A model generated the notes under the pieces. It searched no databases and was not told where the DNA came from. It was given only the letters and a program-made list of their open reading frames with translations. From positions 885,199 to 949,198 of the forward strand of contig NZ_FOJF01000001.1 of NCBI RefSeq assembly GCF_900110995.1: DNA of 64,000 nt, written 5' to 3'. The position numbers were made by a program, and so were the translations under genes. Within the stretch, counting starts at the first letter, position 1, and every line of letters begins with the position of its first letter. This DNA is from Chitinophaga sp. YR573 (lineage in GTDB: Bacteria; Bacteroidota; Bacteroidia; Chitinophagales; Chitinophagaceae). Shown piece after piece: positions 26,951-35,585 of this stretch.

Positions 26951-28500
26951 TATTTAGTTCCACCCCATTCCTTGCTCTGTTCCAGCTTGGTATTTTCAAG
27001 CTCTAATAATGGAATAGGCAGAATTTCATTTTTACCGGCAACGAATCCTTTAGCAGCCAGTACGGTTGCTGCTCTTCCGGTACGTACCAGATCGAACCAG
27101 CGATGTCCTTCACCAGCCAGTTCCAGGCGTCTTTCATTGAAGATGTTATCATCTGTAGCCAGTTCCGGTGCCAGTTTAACACGTGCCCTTACTGCATTCA
27201 GTAATTGATAGGAACGGGTGCCGGGTGCTCCGCTTTCTCCACCTTTTACGAGGGCTTCAGCTTCCATCAGGTAAGTATCTGCCAGGCGTATTTCATAAAG
27301 ATTCTGCGGATAGTTGAGCTCTTTAGTACCACCACCTGTAGTTGTGTTAGCGGCATGTCCTGCAAATTTTGCCAGGAAATAACCGGTATTTTTATACCCT
27401 TCTTCATATGAAGCGATACCATTTGCCTTCAGGCTGTCCAGGTTGAGAACGGTCGCATTATAACGGGGATCAAAATGAATGGCATTAAACAGGGAAGGTG
27501 TTACCACCAGGAAGCTCCATCCGGATACCAGATCAGGCGCAGAAGGTTTTAAAATCTTGTATCCTCTTGGGCCTGTCATGATGTTCAGCACATTACCTTC
27601 TGTACAGGATACACAATCCCAGGTACCGGCAGAGGTAGAGGTGAATGCTACTTCCAGGATAGATTCACTATTGAATTTGCTGGCATTATCAGATCTCCAC
27701 AGATTAGGGAAGCTATCCAGTAATTTATAACCGTATTGTGCATTTGTTTGTCCGGGTGTTGCTCCATTTACCAATGCCAGTTCAGCTGCTGCTTCGGAAT
27801 ATTTCTTTTCGTATAAATATACCTTACCCAGCAAAGCATGTACAGCGCCTTTTGTAGCACGGCCGCCTTCGGTAGCTATGGGTACCTGATCAGGCAGATT
27901 GGTTTCTGCAATGGCATCTTTCAGGTCTGTTTCTATCTGGGCATATACTTCTTCAGGTGTTGCCTGTAAGACATTGTACATATCAGAGGTAGAAATAGTG
28001 GTCGTAGTCAGCGGTATATTTTTAAACAAACGTACCAGATCGAAGTAAAAGAAAGCACGGAGGAATTTAGCTTCTGCTACAAATCTCTTCTTCAGATTTT
28101 CGTCCATAGGTACATCGGGCAGTTTCTGCAGCAATACGTTGGCACGGAAGATACCTGAATATCCTTTTGACCATAAATCGCCCTGTGGACCAACATCCGG
28201 TGTTAATGTATAATTGGAGAATACCTGGAAAGCGGTAACATCACTTTGTCCGCCACCACCTGCCAGATGATCATCTGAACCGGCATCCATAGCCCCTACT
28301 TTTGTTACATAACCATTACTCTGCCATCCCAGCACATCATATACTGCTACCAGGCCATTAAAGGCTTCAGTAGCATTCTTGTAATAGTTTGTTTCGAGGT
28401 CTGTACCTTTTGGTTTTACCTCAAGGAATTTATCACTGCAACCACCTGCAAGCTGTAAGCCTATAGCAAGGGCTATTATATAAATATGTTTTCTCTTCAT
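26950..28500 (-). CDS. SusD/RagB-family outer-membrane lipoprotein, locus B
   Basis: 516 residues from ATG 28498-28500 (MKRKHIYIIALAIGLQLAGGC, Cys21); the earlier in-frame ATG at 28533 would overlap SusC and add residues before the signal. Canonical SusD: 'CSDKFLEVKPKGTDLETNYYKNATEAFNGLVAVYD' at the N-terminus, TPR-like helices ('RFVAEAKFLRAFFYFDLVRLF'), and the C-terminal RagB block 'ERRLELAGEGHRWFDLVRTGRA ... LPIPLLELENT'. It binds the glycan above the SusC channel; GH16 and GH30 genes downstream point to beta-glucan. Confidence 0.95.
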   Translation of the reverse strand: MKRKHIYIIALAIGLQLAGGCSDKFLEVKPKGTDLETNYYKNATEAFNGLVAVYDVLGWQSNGYVTKVGAMDAGSDDHLAGGGGQSDVTAFQVFSNYTLTPDVGPQGDLWSKGYSGIFRANVLLQKLPDVPMDENLKKRFVAEAKFLRAFFYFDLVRLFKNIPLTTTTISTSDMYNVLQATPEEVYAQIETDLKDAIAETNLPDQVPIATEGGRATKGAVHALLGKVYLYEKKYSEAAAELALVNGATPGQTNAQYGYKLLDSFPNLWRSDNASKFNSESILEVAFTSTSAGTWDCVSCTEGNVLNIMTGPRGYKILKPSAPDLVSGWSFLVVTPSLFNAIHFDPRYNATVLNLDSLKANGIASYEEGYKNTGYFLAKFAGHAANTTTGGGTKELNYPQNLYEIRLADTYLMEAEALVKGGESGAPGTRSYQLLNAVRARVKLAPELATDDNIFNERRLELAGEGHRWFDLVRTGRAATVLAAKGFVAGKNEILPIPLLELENTKLEQSKEWGGTK

Positions 28501-28519
28501 TTTAATCAGCTTTAAATTG

Positions 28520-31500
28520 TTAGAAACTGGCATTTACACCCAACATGAAAGAACGTGCCTGAGGATAGATCCCTTTATCAATACTAAATACACCACCACC
28601 TATTTCAGGATCATAACCGGTGTATTTGGTTAATGTCAGCAGGTTTTCACTCATCAGGTATACGCGGAATCTATCTACTCCTACTTTCTTTGTGAGACTG
28701 TTTGAGATGGTATATCCCAGTTGTAAAGATTTGATTCTGCAATAGCTGCCATCTTCCAGGTAAAAATCAGAAGGGTTGGTGAAGTTTCTGTTTTTATCAT
28801 CAATGGTTAACCTTGGATAATCGTTGCTGGAACCTGGTCCTGTCCAGCGTCCCAGAGCTTTTGTCTGCCAGTTGGCATTCTGGATGTCCAGACGGCGTAA
28901 GCCCTGGAATATTTTATTACCGGCAGCACCCTGTATGAATACTACCACATCAAATCCTTTGTATCCTGCATTGGCAGTAAAACCGTATGTCCAGCTTGGA
29001 GTTGGATTACCAATGAACTGACGGTCTGTTTCTGTGATCTGGCCATCTCCATTTGCATCTTCCCAACGAAAATCACCAGGTACTGCATTAGGCTGAATCT
29101 TCTGACCTGCTTTATTTGTATAATTATCTATCTCTGCCTGTGTCTGGAAAATACCCTGGGTCTTCCATCCATAGAAGCTGTTCAGCGGCTGATTCAAAGC
29201 TGTACGGGTAATAGGATAACTGGTTGACTGGAAGGTTTGTCCACCTGAAAGGTAGCTCACCCCTCTACCTAAATTTGTTACTTTATTCTTCAGGTAAGAA
29301 ACGTTACCATTCAGGGATAATGTTACATCACCCAAAGTTTTATGATATCCCAGTTCCAGTTCCACACCGGTATTATCCATATTGGCTACGTTGGCAGCAG
29401 GATTGGAAATAGCGCCTACATAAGCAGGGATACGTGGGTTCTGCAGGATGTCTTTAGTTGTTTTCTTAAACCAGTCGAAAGCAAGGGTGAAGTCGTGATA
29501 AACAGTAGCTTCAAAACCGATGTTGGTCTGACTGGTAGATTCCCATTTCAGGTCCGGATTGGAAGGTGCATTAGGGCTGTATCCAATCAGGTAACTACCG
29601 GAGTTGCCGAAAGCATAGTTTCTGCCGCTGCCTATGGTTGACAAATAAGCGAAATCACCGATGTTATCATTACCTACCACACCATATCCACCACGGAGTT
29701 TCAGGAAACTCACGATGTCTGTCTGCGGGAAGAATTTCTCACGGGAAGCCACCCAACCCATGGAGAAGGAAGGGAACACACCGTATTTATTATTGGCACC
29801 GAAGCGGGAAGAACCATCACGGCGAACAATACCTTCAAACAGGTACTTCTCATCATAGTTATAATCGATACGACCGAACAGGGAAGAAATCCTGTGGTCT
29901 GCACCTTCACTGCCATCAGATACACGTTTGTCGGATGCCACTTTAAAGTTAAGGGAAGCATCATCGAAGTTATCTGCCGGAACATCATTGAAGGTAACAC
30001 TGATAGCCTTGGTACGGTTATCCATATACGCTCCCTGTCCTAACAGCAAAGTGAAATTGTGTTTCTGGAATCCTTTTGTATAGGAAATGATATTTTCCAG
30101 GTTCCAGTTATAACCCTGGTTCGTACTACGGTTAAAAGAAGTACGGGAAGAGATCGTAGATGAATTAAGGTAAGAGATGGGAGTATATGATTCACTACCC
30201 CAGAAGGCGATCTTGGAACCAATGGTAGAACGCAGTTTTAATCCTTTGACAGGTGCTATTTCAAGGTAAGCATTACCTACGATGTTGTGCGACCAGCTAT
30301 AGTTGCCCAGGCGGGTAGAGATATATGCCAGGGGATTGGTGATCTCCTGTCCTACTGCACTGGAAATACCGTAAGGATTACCATTTGCATCCCTGCGAAT
30401 ACCTACATTGTTATAAGGAGCCGCAGCAGCAACAGCAGGATCCGTTACAACTACCGGAGTAATAGGATCGAGGTTGATAGCAGAACTTAAAGGACCACCA
30501 AATTCACTGTTGGTATTACCTACACCTAATGCCTTATCATAAGCGTATCCTACATTCTCACCGAAAGTAGCCCATTGGGATAATTTGTGAGTAGAGTTCA
30601 GACGCAGATTTACTCTTTGATATTTAGAGATATCAGTAGCAACGATACCATCCTGTTTCAGGTAACCGAAAGAGCTGTAGAAGGTAGATTTATCATTACC
30701 TCCGCTTACGCTTACTTCATGGTTCTGCCTCATGGCACTGTTGTTGAAGATTTGCGCCTGCCAGTCGGTCCCCTTACCATACGACTTTGGATCTGCATAA
30801 ACGATACCACCACCGCCGGCAACAGAAGCTTCATTCCTCAGTGTAGCGTATTGTGTGGCATCCAGCAGTTTCAGTTTGCGGGCAGGTTCGGAAGTACCGT
30901 AGTAACCGTTATAGCTTACGGTTAATTTACCGGCTTTACCTTTTTTGGTAGTTACCAGGATCACACCGGCAGCAGCACGTGCTCCGTAGATAGCCTGGGA
31001 AGCAGCATCTTTCAGTACTTCTATAGATTCGATATCGTATTGGTTCAGGTAACCGATACCGCCATTGTCAACCACCACACCATCTATCACCCATAAAGGA
31101 TCATTATTATTAAAGGTGGTAATACCTCTTACTCTTACAGAAGAACCGGAACCTGGCTGGCCGGAGCTGGAAGCAATGGTCACACCGGAAGTACGGCCCT
31201 GTAATGCCTGTTCCAGGCGGGTAACAGGCTGGCTTTCCAGGTCAGAGGCCTTTACGCTGGAGATAGCGCCGGTCACTACACTTTTCTTTTGTACGCCATA
31301 ACCTACCACAACGGTTTCTGTTAAGGCAGTCTGGGAGATTTCTAATTTAATGTTGATGGTACGGTCATTTACAACACGGGTTACTGTGGTATACCCTACT
31401 GCGCTGAATACCAGTTCAACACCGGTACCAGCTACTTTGATGCTGTATTTACCGGCACCATCAGTAACTGTACCAGTAACACCACCTTTTATACGCACGG

Positions 31501-31948
31501 TAGCGCCGGGTAATGGCCCTCCACCTTCGTCCGTGATACGGCCGGTAATTGTGATAGTAGTATCAGCAGCGGCTATCCTGTCATCCGGCAGGCGCTGTAC
31601 AATGATCCTTGTACCGTCTATAGAATAAGATAAAGGCAAATTTGAAAGACAAAGGTCCAGCACCTGCTTCACACTCGCATTTTTCACATCTATAGTTACG
31701 GGACGGGCGCCAGCCAGTAAGGTTTCATCATATATGATTGAAACTCCGGCCTGACGGGATACTTCCCTGAGAATCTTTCTGATAGGTACTTTTTTCTCAG
31801 AGATAGAGATTTGCTGTGATACTCCTTTTGCGCTGATTTGCAAGCAAACTACAAGCAACAAAAAGGTTGTCAGTTTCATAACGTGGACAATTTTGGTTGA
31901 TAAGCTCTTCCGGTAACAGGAAGTCCTACCACTAAAGTTTAAATACAT
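28520..31948 (-). CDS. SusC-family TonB-dependent transporter with STN signalling domain, locus B
   Basis: 1142 residues from ATG 31946-31948. N-terminal order: long n-region, signal peptide (MKLTTFLLLVVCLQISAKGVSQ), STN domain ('VPIRKILREVSRQAGVSIIYDETLL ... LSYSIDGTRIIVQ'), carboxypeptidase-like domain (ITGRITDEGGGPLPGATVRI), 'TETVVVGYGVQKKS', plug ('VLKDAASQAIYGARAAAGVI') and barrel ending 'RSFMLGVNASF'. The STN domain matches the upstream sigma/FecR pair. Its start codon lies in the same ACAAAAGTATG context as the locus A SusC, with an antisense terminator-like hairpin about 78 bases upstream. SusD follows 19 bases after the stop. Confidence 0.96.
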   Translation of the reverse strand: MYLNFSGRTSCYRKSLSTKIVHVMKLTTFLLLVVCLQISAKGVSQQISISEKKVPIRKILREVSRQAGVSIIYDETLLAGARPVTIDVKNASVKQVLDLCLSNLPLSYSIDGTRIIVQRLPDDRIAAADTTITITGRITDEGGGPLPGATVRIKGGVTGTVTDGAGKYSIKVAGTGVELVFSAVGYTTVTRVVNDRTINIKLEISQTALTETVVVGYGVQKKSVVTGAISSVKASDLESQPVTRLEQALQGRTSGVTIASSSGQPGSGSSVRVRGITTFNNNDPLWVIDGVVVDNGGIGYLNQYDIESIEVLKDAASQAIYGARAAAGVILVTTKKGKAGKLTVSYNGYYGTSEPARKLKLLDATQYATLRNEASVAGGGGIVYADPKSYGKGTDWQAQIFNNSAMRQNHEVSVSGGNDKSTFYSSFGYLKQDGIVATDISKYQRVNLRLNSTHKLSQWATFGENVGYAYDKALGVGNTNSEFGGPLSSAINLDPITPVVVTDPAVAAAAPYNNVGIRRDANGNPYGISSAVGQEITNPLAYISTRLGNYSWSHNIVGNAYLEIAPVKGLKLRSTIGSKIAFWGSESYTPISYLNSSTISSRTSFNRSTNQGYNWNLENIISYTKGFQKHNFTLLLGQGAYMDNRTKAISVTFNDVPADNFDDASLNFKVASDKRVSDGSEGADHRISSLFGRIDYNYDEKYLFEGIVRRDGSSRFGANNKYGVFPSFSMGWVASREKFFPQTDIVSFLKLRGGYGVVGNDNIGDFAYLSTIGSGRNYAFGNSGSYLIGYSPNAPSNPDLKWESTSQTNIGFEATVYHDFTLAFDWFKKTTKDILQNPRIPAYVGAISNPAANVANMDNTGVELELGYHKTLGDVTLSLNGNVSYLKNKVTNLGRGVSYLSGGQTFQSTSYPITRTALNQPLNSFYGWKTQGIFQTQAEIDNYTNKAGQKIQPNAVPGDFRWEDANGDGQITETDRQFIGNPTPSWTYGFTANAGYKGFDVVVFIQGAAGNKIFQGLRRLDIQNANWQTKALGRWTGPGSSNDYPRLTIDDKNRNFTNPSDFYLEDGSYCRIKSLQLGYTISNSLTKKVGVDRFRVYLMSENLLTLTKYTGYDPEIGGGVFSIDKGIYPQARSFMLGVNASF

Positions 31949-31955
31949 ACTTTTG
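31948..31955 (+). promoter_or_regulatory. Antisense -7 promoter element across the locus B SusC start codon
   Basis: Plus strand TACTTTTG, identical to the element opposite the locus A SusC start and placed at the same base relative to the ATG. It fits the Bacteroidota TAnnTTTG box. A TTTG box at the usual 19-base distance is not present (CCTA stands there), so this promoter is weaker on paper than the locus A one. Confidence 0.35.
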
Positions 31956-31961
31956 TAGTGT

Positions 31962-32056
31962 TTGGGAATTAGAAGATCAATAATTCTAACGGGTTGTGGG
32001 TTTTCAGTATGACCAAGCTATTATGCCGGAAGTGTTGCAAGCGCTTCCGGTTTTTT
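31962..32056 (+). ncRNA. Candidate cis-antisense sRNA opposite the locus B SusC leader
   Basis: Homologous in layout to the locus A candidate: start expected about 7 bases after the TACTTTTG box, end at the plus-strand terminator 32026-32056, about 95 nt, fully complementary to the SusC mRNA leader. The region between FecR and SusC is otherwise non-coding. The exact 5' end is an estimate. An alternative is that the hairpin serves only the SusC leader RNA. Confidence 0.45.
32026..32056 (+). terminator. Plus-strand intrinsic terminator in the locus B SusC leader
   Basis: CCGGAAG (32026-32032) pairs with CTTCCGG (32044-32050), extended inward through G-T wobbles around a TTGCAA centre, then TTTTTT (32051-32056). 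There is no plus-strand gene upstream that it could serve, since FecR and SusC both run leftward. Confidence 0.7.
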
Positions 32057-32167
32057 GTGGGCACACTGCTCCTTTAATTTGTATCAGTTGTTCTTAGCAT
32101 AACGTTTAACTTTTTATTAATTAATATCCCTGCCCCCGCTGTACGTGGATCCAGCGTAGTACAGATT

Positions 32168-33310
32168 TTATTTCACAATAAGTTTTCTTCCAGACAATAA
32201 GAATTTAGGTCCGTTTGCTTCCAGCATATGCAGAATATCGGAGAGCGGAAGGCTTCTGCTGATACGCCCCCCAAAAAGCCGGTTATCTGCGGCCTGGTTA
32301 TAATTGACATCGATATCGTACCATCTTGAAAGCTGACGCATAATATCCGACAGTGGTGCATTATCAAACTCAAAGAAGCCTGTTTTCCAGGCAATTACCT
32401 GGTCTACATCCGCAGGATGCACTGTTATAGTTCCTGTAACAGGGTCTAACACTGCCTGCTGACCAGGCTGTAAGCGATGATTATTTACACTTACTGCTCC
32501 TTCTACAAGCGTGGTATTTACGCTTTTCTCATCGGTATAGGCCATGATGTCAAAGCTGGTACCCAGTACCTGCACCTCCATATTATTTACCTTCACAAAG
32601 AAGGGTTGTCTGGCATTTTTAGCCACTTCAAAGTACCCCTGCCCCTGTATTTCCACCCTGCGCTGTGGCCCATTAAAAGCGGTAGGGTATTTAAGGCTGG
32701 AGGCTGCATTTAACCATACATGGCTGCCATCTGGTAACACGATGTTAAACTGACCGCCTCTGGGGACCGTCAGCGTGTTATATACTACTGCATCTTCGTT
32801 GCTCTGGGCAGCATATTGCAGCTGACCATTCTTCTGCCTTACAACCGTTTTACCCTGTGTAATCACCTTGTTACCGGCGCTATCCAGCGTAACCACATCT
32901 CCATTGGCCAGGGTGAGTATAGCTTTATTGGTACCCGGAGCCACATCCTTAGATGTATTTAATGCAAGAGGAGTGATTTCAGGGGAAGTAGTGGTTCGTA
33001 AAAAGTAAATCCCCCCTATCAGGAGAACCACCGCGGCAGCAGCGACCCAGCGCCAGCGGTTGATTTTGACGATTTTATGATGGGTGATTTCTTCCAGCAG
33101 GCGTTTTTCAATCCTGTCACTCAGTTCCGCCGGTATTTCATGGCGGTTGTTCATGGCCTGTTCAAATTCACGCTGCATGGTAAGCAGCAGGGAACGATGG
33201 GAGGAAGAGGTCTGCAGCCAGGCGTATAACTCTTCAGTTTCAGCCATACTACATTGACCATCAAGGTACTTTTGTAATAATTTTTCGTAATGCTCCGTGG
33301 ATTGAGACAT
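32168..33310 (-). CDS. FecR-family anti-sigma factor, locus B
   Basis: 380 residues from ATG 33308-33310 (MSQSTEHYEKLLQKYLDG); the ATG at 33319 adds only MLL and is equally possible. Cytoplasmic N-terminal region about 1-85, one membrane span (about 87-105, WVAAAAVVLLIGGIYFL), periplasmic FecR domain ('VPRGGQFNIVLPDGSHVWLN ... VEIQGQGYFEVAK') and C-terminal DUF4974 ('FEFDNAPLSDIMRQLSRWYDI'). Same domain plan as the locus A protein but clearly diverged. It should restrain the sigma factor encoded just upstream and receive the signal from the STN domain of the SusC downstream. Confidence 0.93.
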   Translation of the reverse strand: MSQSTEHYEKLLQKYLDGQCSMAETEELYAWLQTSSSHRSLLLTMQREFEQAMNNRHEIPAELSDRIEKRLLEEITHHKIVKINRWRWVAAAAVVLLIGGIYFLRTTTSPEITPLALNTSKDVAPGTNKAILTLANGDVVTLDSAGNKVITQGKTVVRQKNGQLQYAAQSNEDAVVYNTLTVPRGGQFNIVLPDGSHVWLNAASSLKYPTAFNGPQRRVEIQGQGYFEVAKNARQPFFVKVNNMEVQVLGTSFDIMAYTDEKSVNTTLVEGAVSVNNHRLQPGQQAVLDPVTGTITVHPADVDQVIAWKTGFFEFDNAPLSDIMRQLSRWYDIDVNYNQAADNRLFGGRISRSLPLSDILHMLEANGPKFLLSGRKLIVK

Positions 33311-33369
33311 AAGTAACAAGTATCTGTATATATAATATCCGGAAATGAGGAGATAGGGTACCTTCTTCT

Positions 33370-33960
33370 TTAAAAAAACTTTCTGACCAGGTAAACGGCC
33401 AGGAGGATATCGCCGTAACGGTGTACATAATCGTATATAAAACGCATACTCAGGACCATGTGTTTTTTGATGGCATTACGGGAAACGCCCAGGATTTCGG
33501 CAGCTTCCTCATAACTTTTCCCTTCCTGGCGGCAGAGTGTAAATACTTTAAGACGTTGGGGAGGCATACGTGTAAGCGCTTCATGAAAGAGGCGGTCATA
33601 TTCTTTTGCTCTCACCAGTTGTTCAGGGTGAGTGTCGGCAGGCTCATCGAGCTGACTAAACAGTTGTTCTCTCAGTACCTGATCGGTAGCGAGTTTATCG
33701 ATTGTTTTAATAACATGATTACGGGCAATGCGGTACAGGTATCCTGTAAAAGACAGTTCAGGGTTGATACGGTCCCTTATCTCCCATACTTTCAGGAACA
33801 CGTCATGAACAAGATCTTCTGCGAGGGAAGGGATCTTGCAAAACCGTAACAGATACACATAAAGCGAAGAGTGATAATGCCGGTAAATAGTTGTGAATGC
33901 AGACTCATCCCCCTGCTTCATCCTTAACAACACCTCTTCCTCCAACGGCATATGATCCAT
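33370..33960 (-). CDS. ECF sigma factor (FecI-like), locus B
   Basis: 196 residues; region 2 'FTTIYRHYHSSLYVYLLRFCKIPSLAEDLVHDVFLKVWEI' and region 4 'ALTRMPPQRLKVFTLCRQEGKSYEEAAEILGVSRNAIKKHM' are both clear. Start at ATG 33960 (MDHMPLEEE); the internal ATG three codons later is also possible. It heads the leftward operon sigma-FecR-SusC-SusD-SGBP-GH16-GH30-GH30 and probably activates the SusC promoter. The target promoter motif could not be identified by comparing the two SusC leaders. Confidence 0.94.
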   Translation of the reverse strand: MDHMPLEEEVLLRMKQGDESAFTTIYRHYHSSLYVYLLRFCKIPSLAEDLVHDVFLKVWEIRDRINPELSFTGYLYRIARNHVIKTIDKLATDQVLREQLFSQLDEPADTHPEQLVRAKEYDRLFHEALTRMPPQRLKVFTLCRQEGKSYEEAAEILGVSRNAIKKHMVLSMRFIYDYVHRYGDILLAVYLVRKFF

Positions 33961-34114
33961 ATCAATTGAACATTTAAGCGACCCCAGAGCTGTAAAACTA
34001 AAGAAAATGTCCCTTACAGCTGCTTTTTCCCATAACTACGTGTATTATAAATGTACAGTTTTGACCTTGTCAATTACAATTTTTTACGTGCTCTTTTACA
34101 AGTAAATAAATTTA

Positions 34115-34146
34115 TTTGCGTGATTGGAATATTTATCCAATATTTG
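34115..34146 (+). promoter_or_regulatory. Probable promoter of the tRNA-Asp gene
   Basis: TTTG (34115-34118), 20-base spacer, AATATTTG (34139-34146), a 7 of 8 match to the TAnnTTTG box at near-ideal spacing. It ends 17 bases before the tRNA, a suitable distance for a short 5' leader. Confidence 0.45.
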
Positions 34147-34163
34147 CAATCCCAAAACGGGAA

Positions 34164-34237
34164 GGATCAGTAGTTCAGTTGGTTAGAATGCCGCCCTGTC
34201 ACGGCGGAGGTCGCGAGTTCGAGTCTCGTCTGGTCCG
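34164..34237 (+). tRNA. tRNA-Asp (anticodon GTC)
   Basis: Full cloverleaf: acceptor stem GGATCAG/CTGGTCC (one T-G pair), D-arm with AGTTGGTTAGA, anticodon stem CCGCC/GGCGG around CTGTCAC (anticodon GTC at 34198-34200), T-arm GCGAG-TTCGAGT-CTCGT, discriminator G at 34237. The 3' CCA is not fully encoded (CAA follows). A terminator hairpin follows at once. The sequence from the 3' end of this gene through its terminator recurs twice downstream. Confidence 0.97.
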
Positions 34238-34278
34238 CAAGCTTTAAAGCCTTCAAGTCGAAAGATTTGAAGGCTTTT
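34235..34278 (+). repeat. tRNA-Asp tail repeat, copy 1 (native)
   Basis: From CCGCAA at the end of the tRNA through its terminator. The first 31 bases (CCGCAAGCTTTAAAGCC to CGAAAGA) are identical in copy 2 and differ by one base in copy 3. Such repeats of a tRNA 3' end are what site-specific integration of a genomic island leaves behind. Confidence 0.85.
34246..34278 (+). terminator. Terminator of tRNA-Asp
   Basis: AAAGCCTTCAA (34246-34256) pairs with TTGAAGGCTTT (34267-34277), 10-base loop, T-tract in the descending arm. Present again, slightly altered, in the two downstream repeat copies. Confidence 0.8.
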
Positions 34279-34483
34279 CTCATTTTAGCCATATTTGAAT
34301 ATCGCTTTGTTATGTATCTTTTTTCTGTTCCTGGGTATTATTGCATCCAGATTATAAAATTCCAATTCACGCTTTATCCTCCTTCTTCCTGAACTGTTTC
34401 CAAAATGGAAATTGTTGAATCCGTTTTAGGCAGTTATTTATTTAGAGAATGATTTGATTATTGACTTAATCAGTTACCGGTAC

Positions 34484-35206
34484 CTAATTGGATTTTAAAG
34501 AATTTATGGTTTTACCTGAAAGAATAAGCGCTGAGCTATCTGCCACTGAAAGATCACTTTGGTCGGTATATAAATGGCCCATATCCAGAAGGGTTACCCC
34601 CTTTAACCTCGCTGTTATTTTTTTTGCATGCATGATCGGGGAACCTTTCAGATCGGGGTTCATTTCAAACACCACTTGAGTTGAGTCATTTTGGGTAACA
34701 TCAAGTTGATCAAAACTATGAATATTGCTCTCTACCTCTAATCGTGACTTTCCTGATAAACAAACTGTAAGCGATTTTTGCCGAAACTCATCTAATTCAA
34801 GATTCGTATCATGCCCTTCAATTGATAACAGTTCAGGGGCAGCAACACGCACCAGGATGTTATTTTGCATCCATGACTTTTCAATAAGATTATCATATTT
34901 ATTAAGAAACTTGATATGTAAAGTATCCCCATTTATATAGGCTTTCACACTATCTTTCTGATAACCACCCCAATAATCCAGCACTCTTACTGAAGAGTTT
35001 TTATTTTGCTCAAAAACGATATTAGTCACATTTCCACCATCAACTTTTAAATGCTTAAAAGGGTGTTCCAATATCTTATTGTAATTCCAATATAAATCGG
35101 ATTTATCCCGTTGGTCATATTGCCTTTTGAAAAGCAGGTTGGAGGCAAACAAGCTAGTCACGAAAAGCGCCAGCATGGTAATGAGTATTATAGTACTTAG
35201 TTTCAT
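34484..35206 (-). CDS. Exported or membrane-anchored protein, head-GIN/DUF2807-like beta-helix
   Basis: 240 residues from ATG 35204-35206 (MKLSTIILITMLALFVTSLF), right after the GntR stop codon. One N-terminal hydrophobic segment, then a beta-rich chain with short repeating strands ('VDGGNVTNIVFEQNKNSSVRVLDYWGG', 'VRVAAPELLSIEGHDTNLELD', 'LTVCLSGKSRLEVES', 'ITARLKGVTLLDMGHL'). This is the pattern of the putative adhesin/GIN family (DUF2807), though weaker than in typical members. Last gene of the ABC-transporter operon; its role there is unknown. Periplasmic location is inferred. Confidence 0.65.
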   Translation of the reverse strand: MKLSTIILITMLALFVTSLFASNLLFKRQYDQRDKSDLYWNYNKILEHPFKHLKVDGGNVTNIVFEQNKNSSVRVLDYWGGYQKDSVKAYINGDTLHIKFLNKYDNLIEKSWMQNNILVRVAAPELLSIEGHDTNLELDEFRQKSLTVCLSGKSRLEVESNIHSFDQLDVTQNDSTQVVFEMNPDLKGSPIMHAKKITARLKGVTLLDMGHLYTDQSDLSVADSSALILSGKTINSLKSN

Positions 35207-35207
35207 T

Positions 35208-35585
35208 TTATTTATCCTTATAATTTTGGTTAATATATTCTTCAAATCTTCTGTTAACTTCTTCCGACCCTATTTTAAGTAAATGCATATTTCTAAACAT
35301 TAATGGAAGTTCATTTTCCAAAAACAATTCTCTCCGGTAGGCAAGAACACGTTGCATACCCTCCTCTTCAAGAAAGTATCCCACTCCTCTGCGGTTAGTT
35401 ATAATTTGCTTTTGCTGCAAAAAATCATAAGTACGCTGTATGGTATTAGGTGTTACTTCCATGTAAATAGCCAGGTCCCTTATGCTTAGTATTTTATTTC
35501 CGGTCTGCCAATTTCCCAGCAGTATCTGTTCACATACATATTCCACTATTTGCAGATAAATCGCTTGTTTGTCTCTGAATTCCAT
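35208..35585 (-). CDS. GntR-family regulator, YtrA subfamily
   Basis: 125 residues, the short form typical of the YtrA subfamily: winged helix-turn-helix about residues 8-75 ('AIYLQIVEYVCEQILLGNWQTGNKILSIRDLAIYMEVTPNTIQRTYDFLQQKQII') and only a ~45-residue helical tail for dimerisation, with no ligand-binding domain. Such regulators normally repress an ABC transporter operon that contains them. The start ATG abuts the permease stop codon. The palindrome at 37228-37255 just before the first gene of the operon is the probable operator. Confidence 0.9.
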   Translation of the reverse strand: MEFRDKQAIYLQIVEYVCEQILLGNWQTGNKILSIRDLAIYMEVTPNTIQRTYDFLQQKQIITNRRGVGYFLEEEGMQRVLAYRRELFLENELPLMFRNMHLLKIGSEEVNRRFEEYINQNYKDK

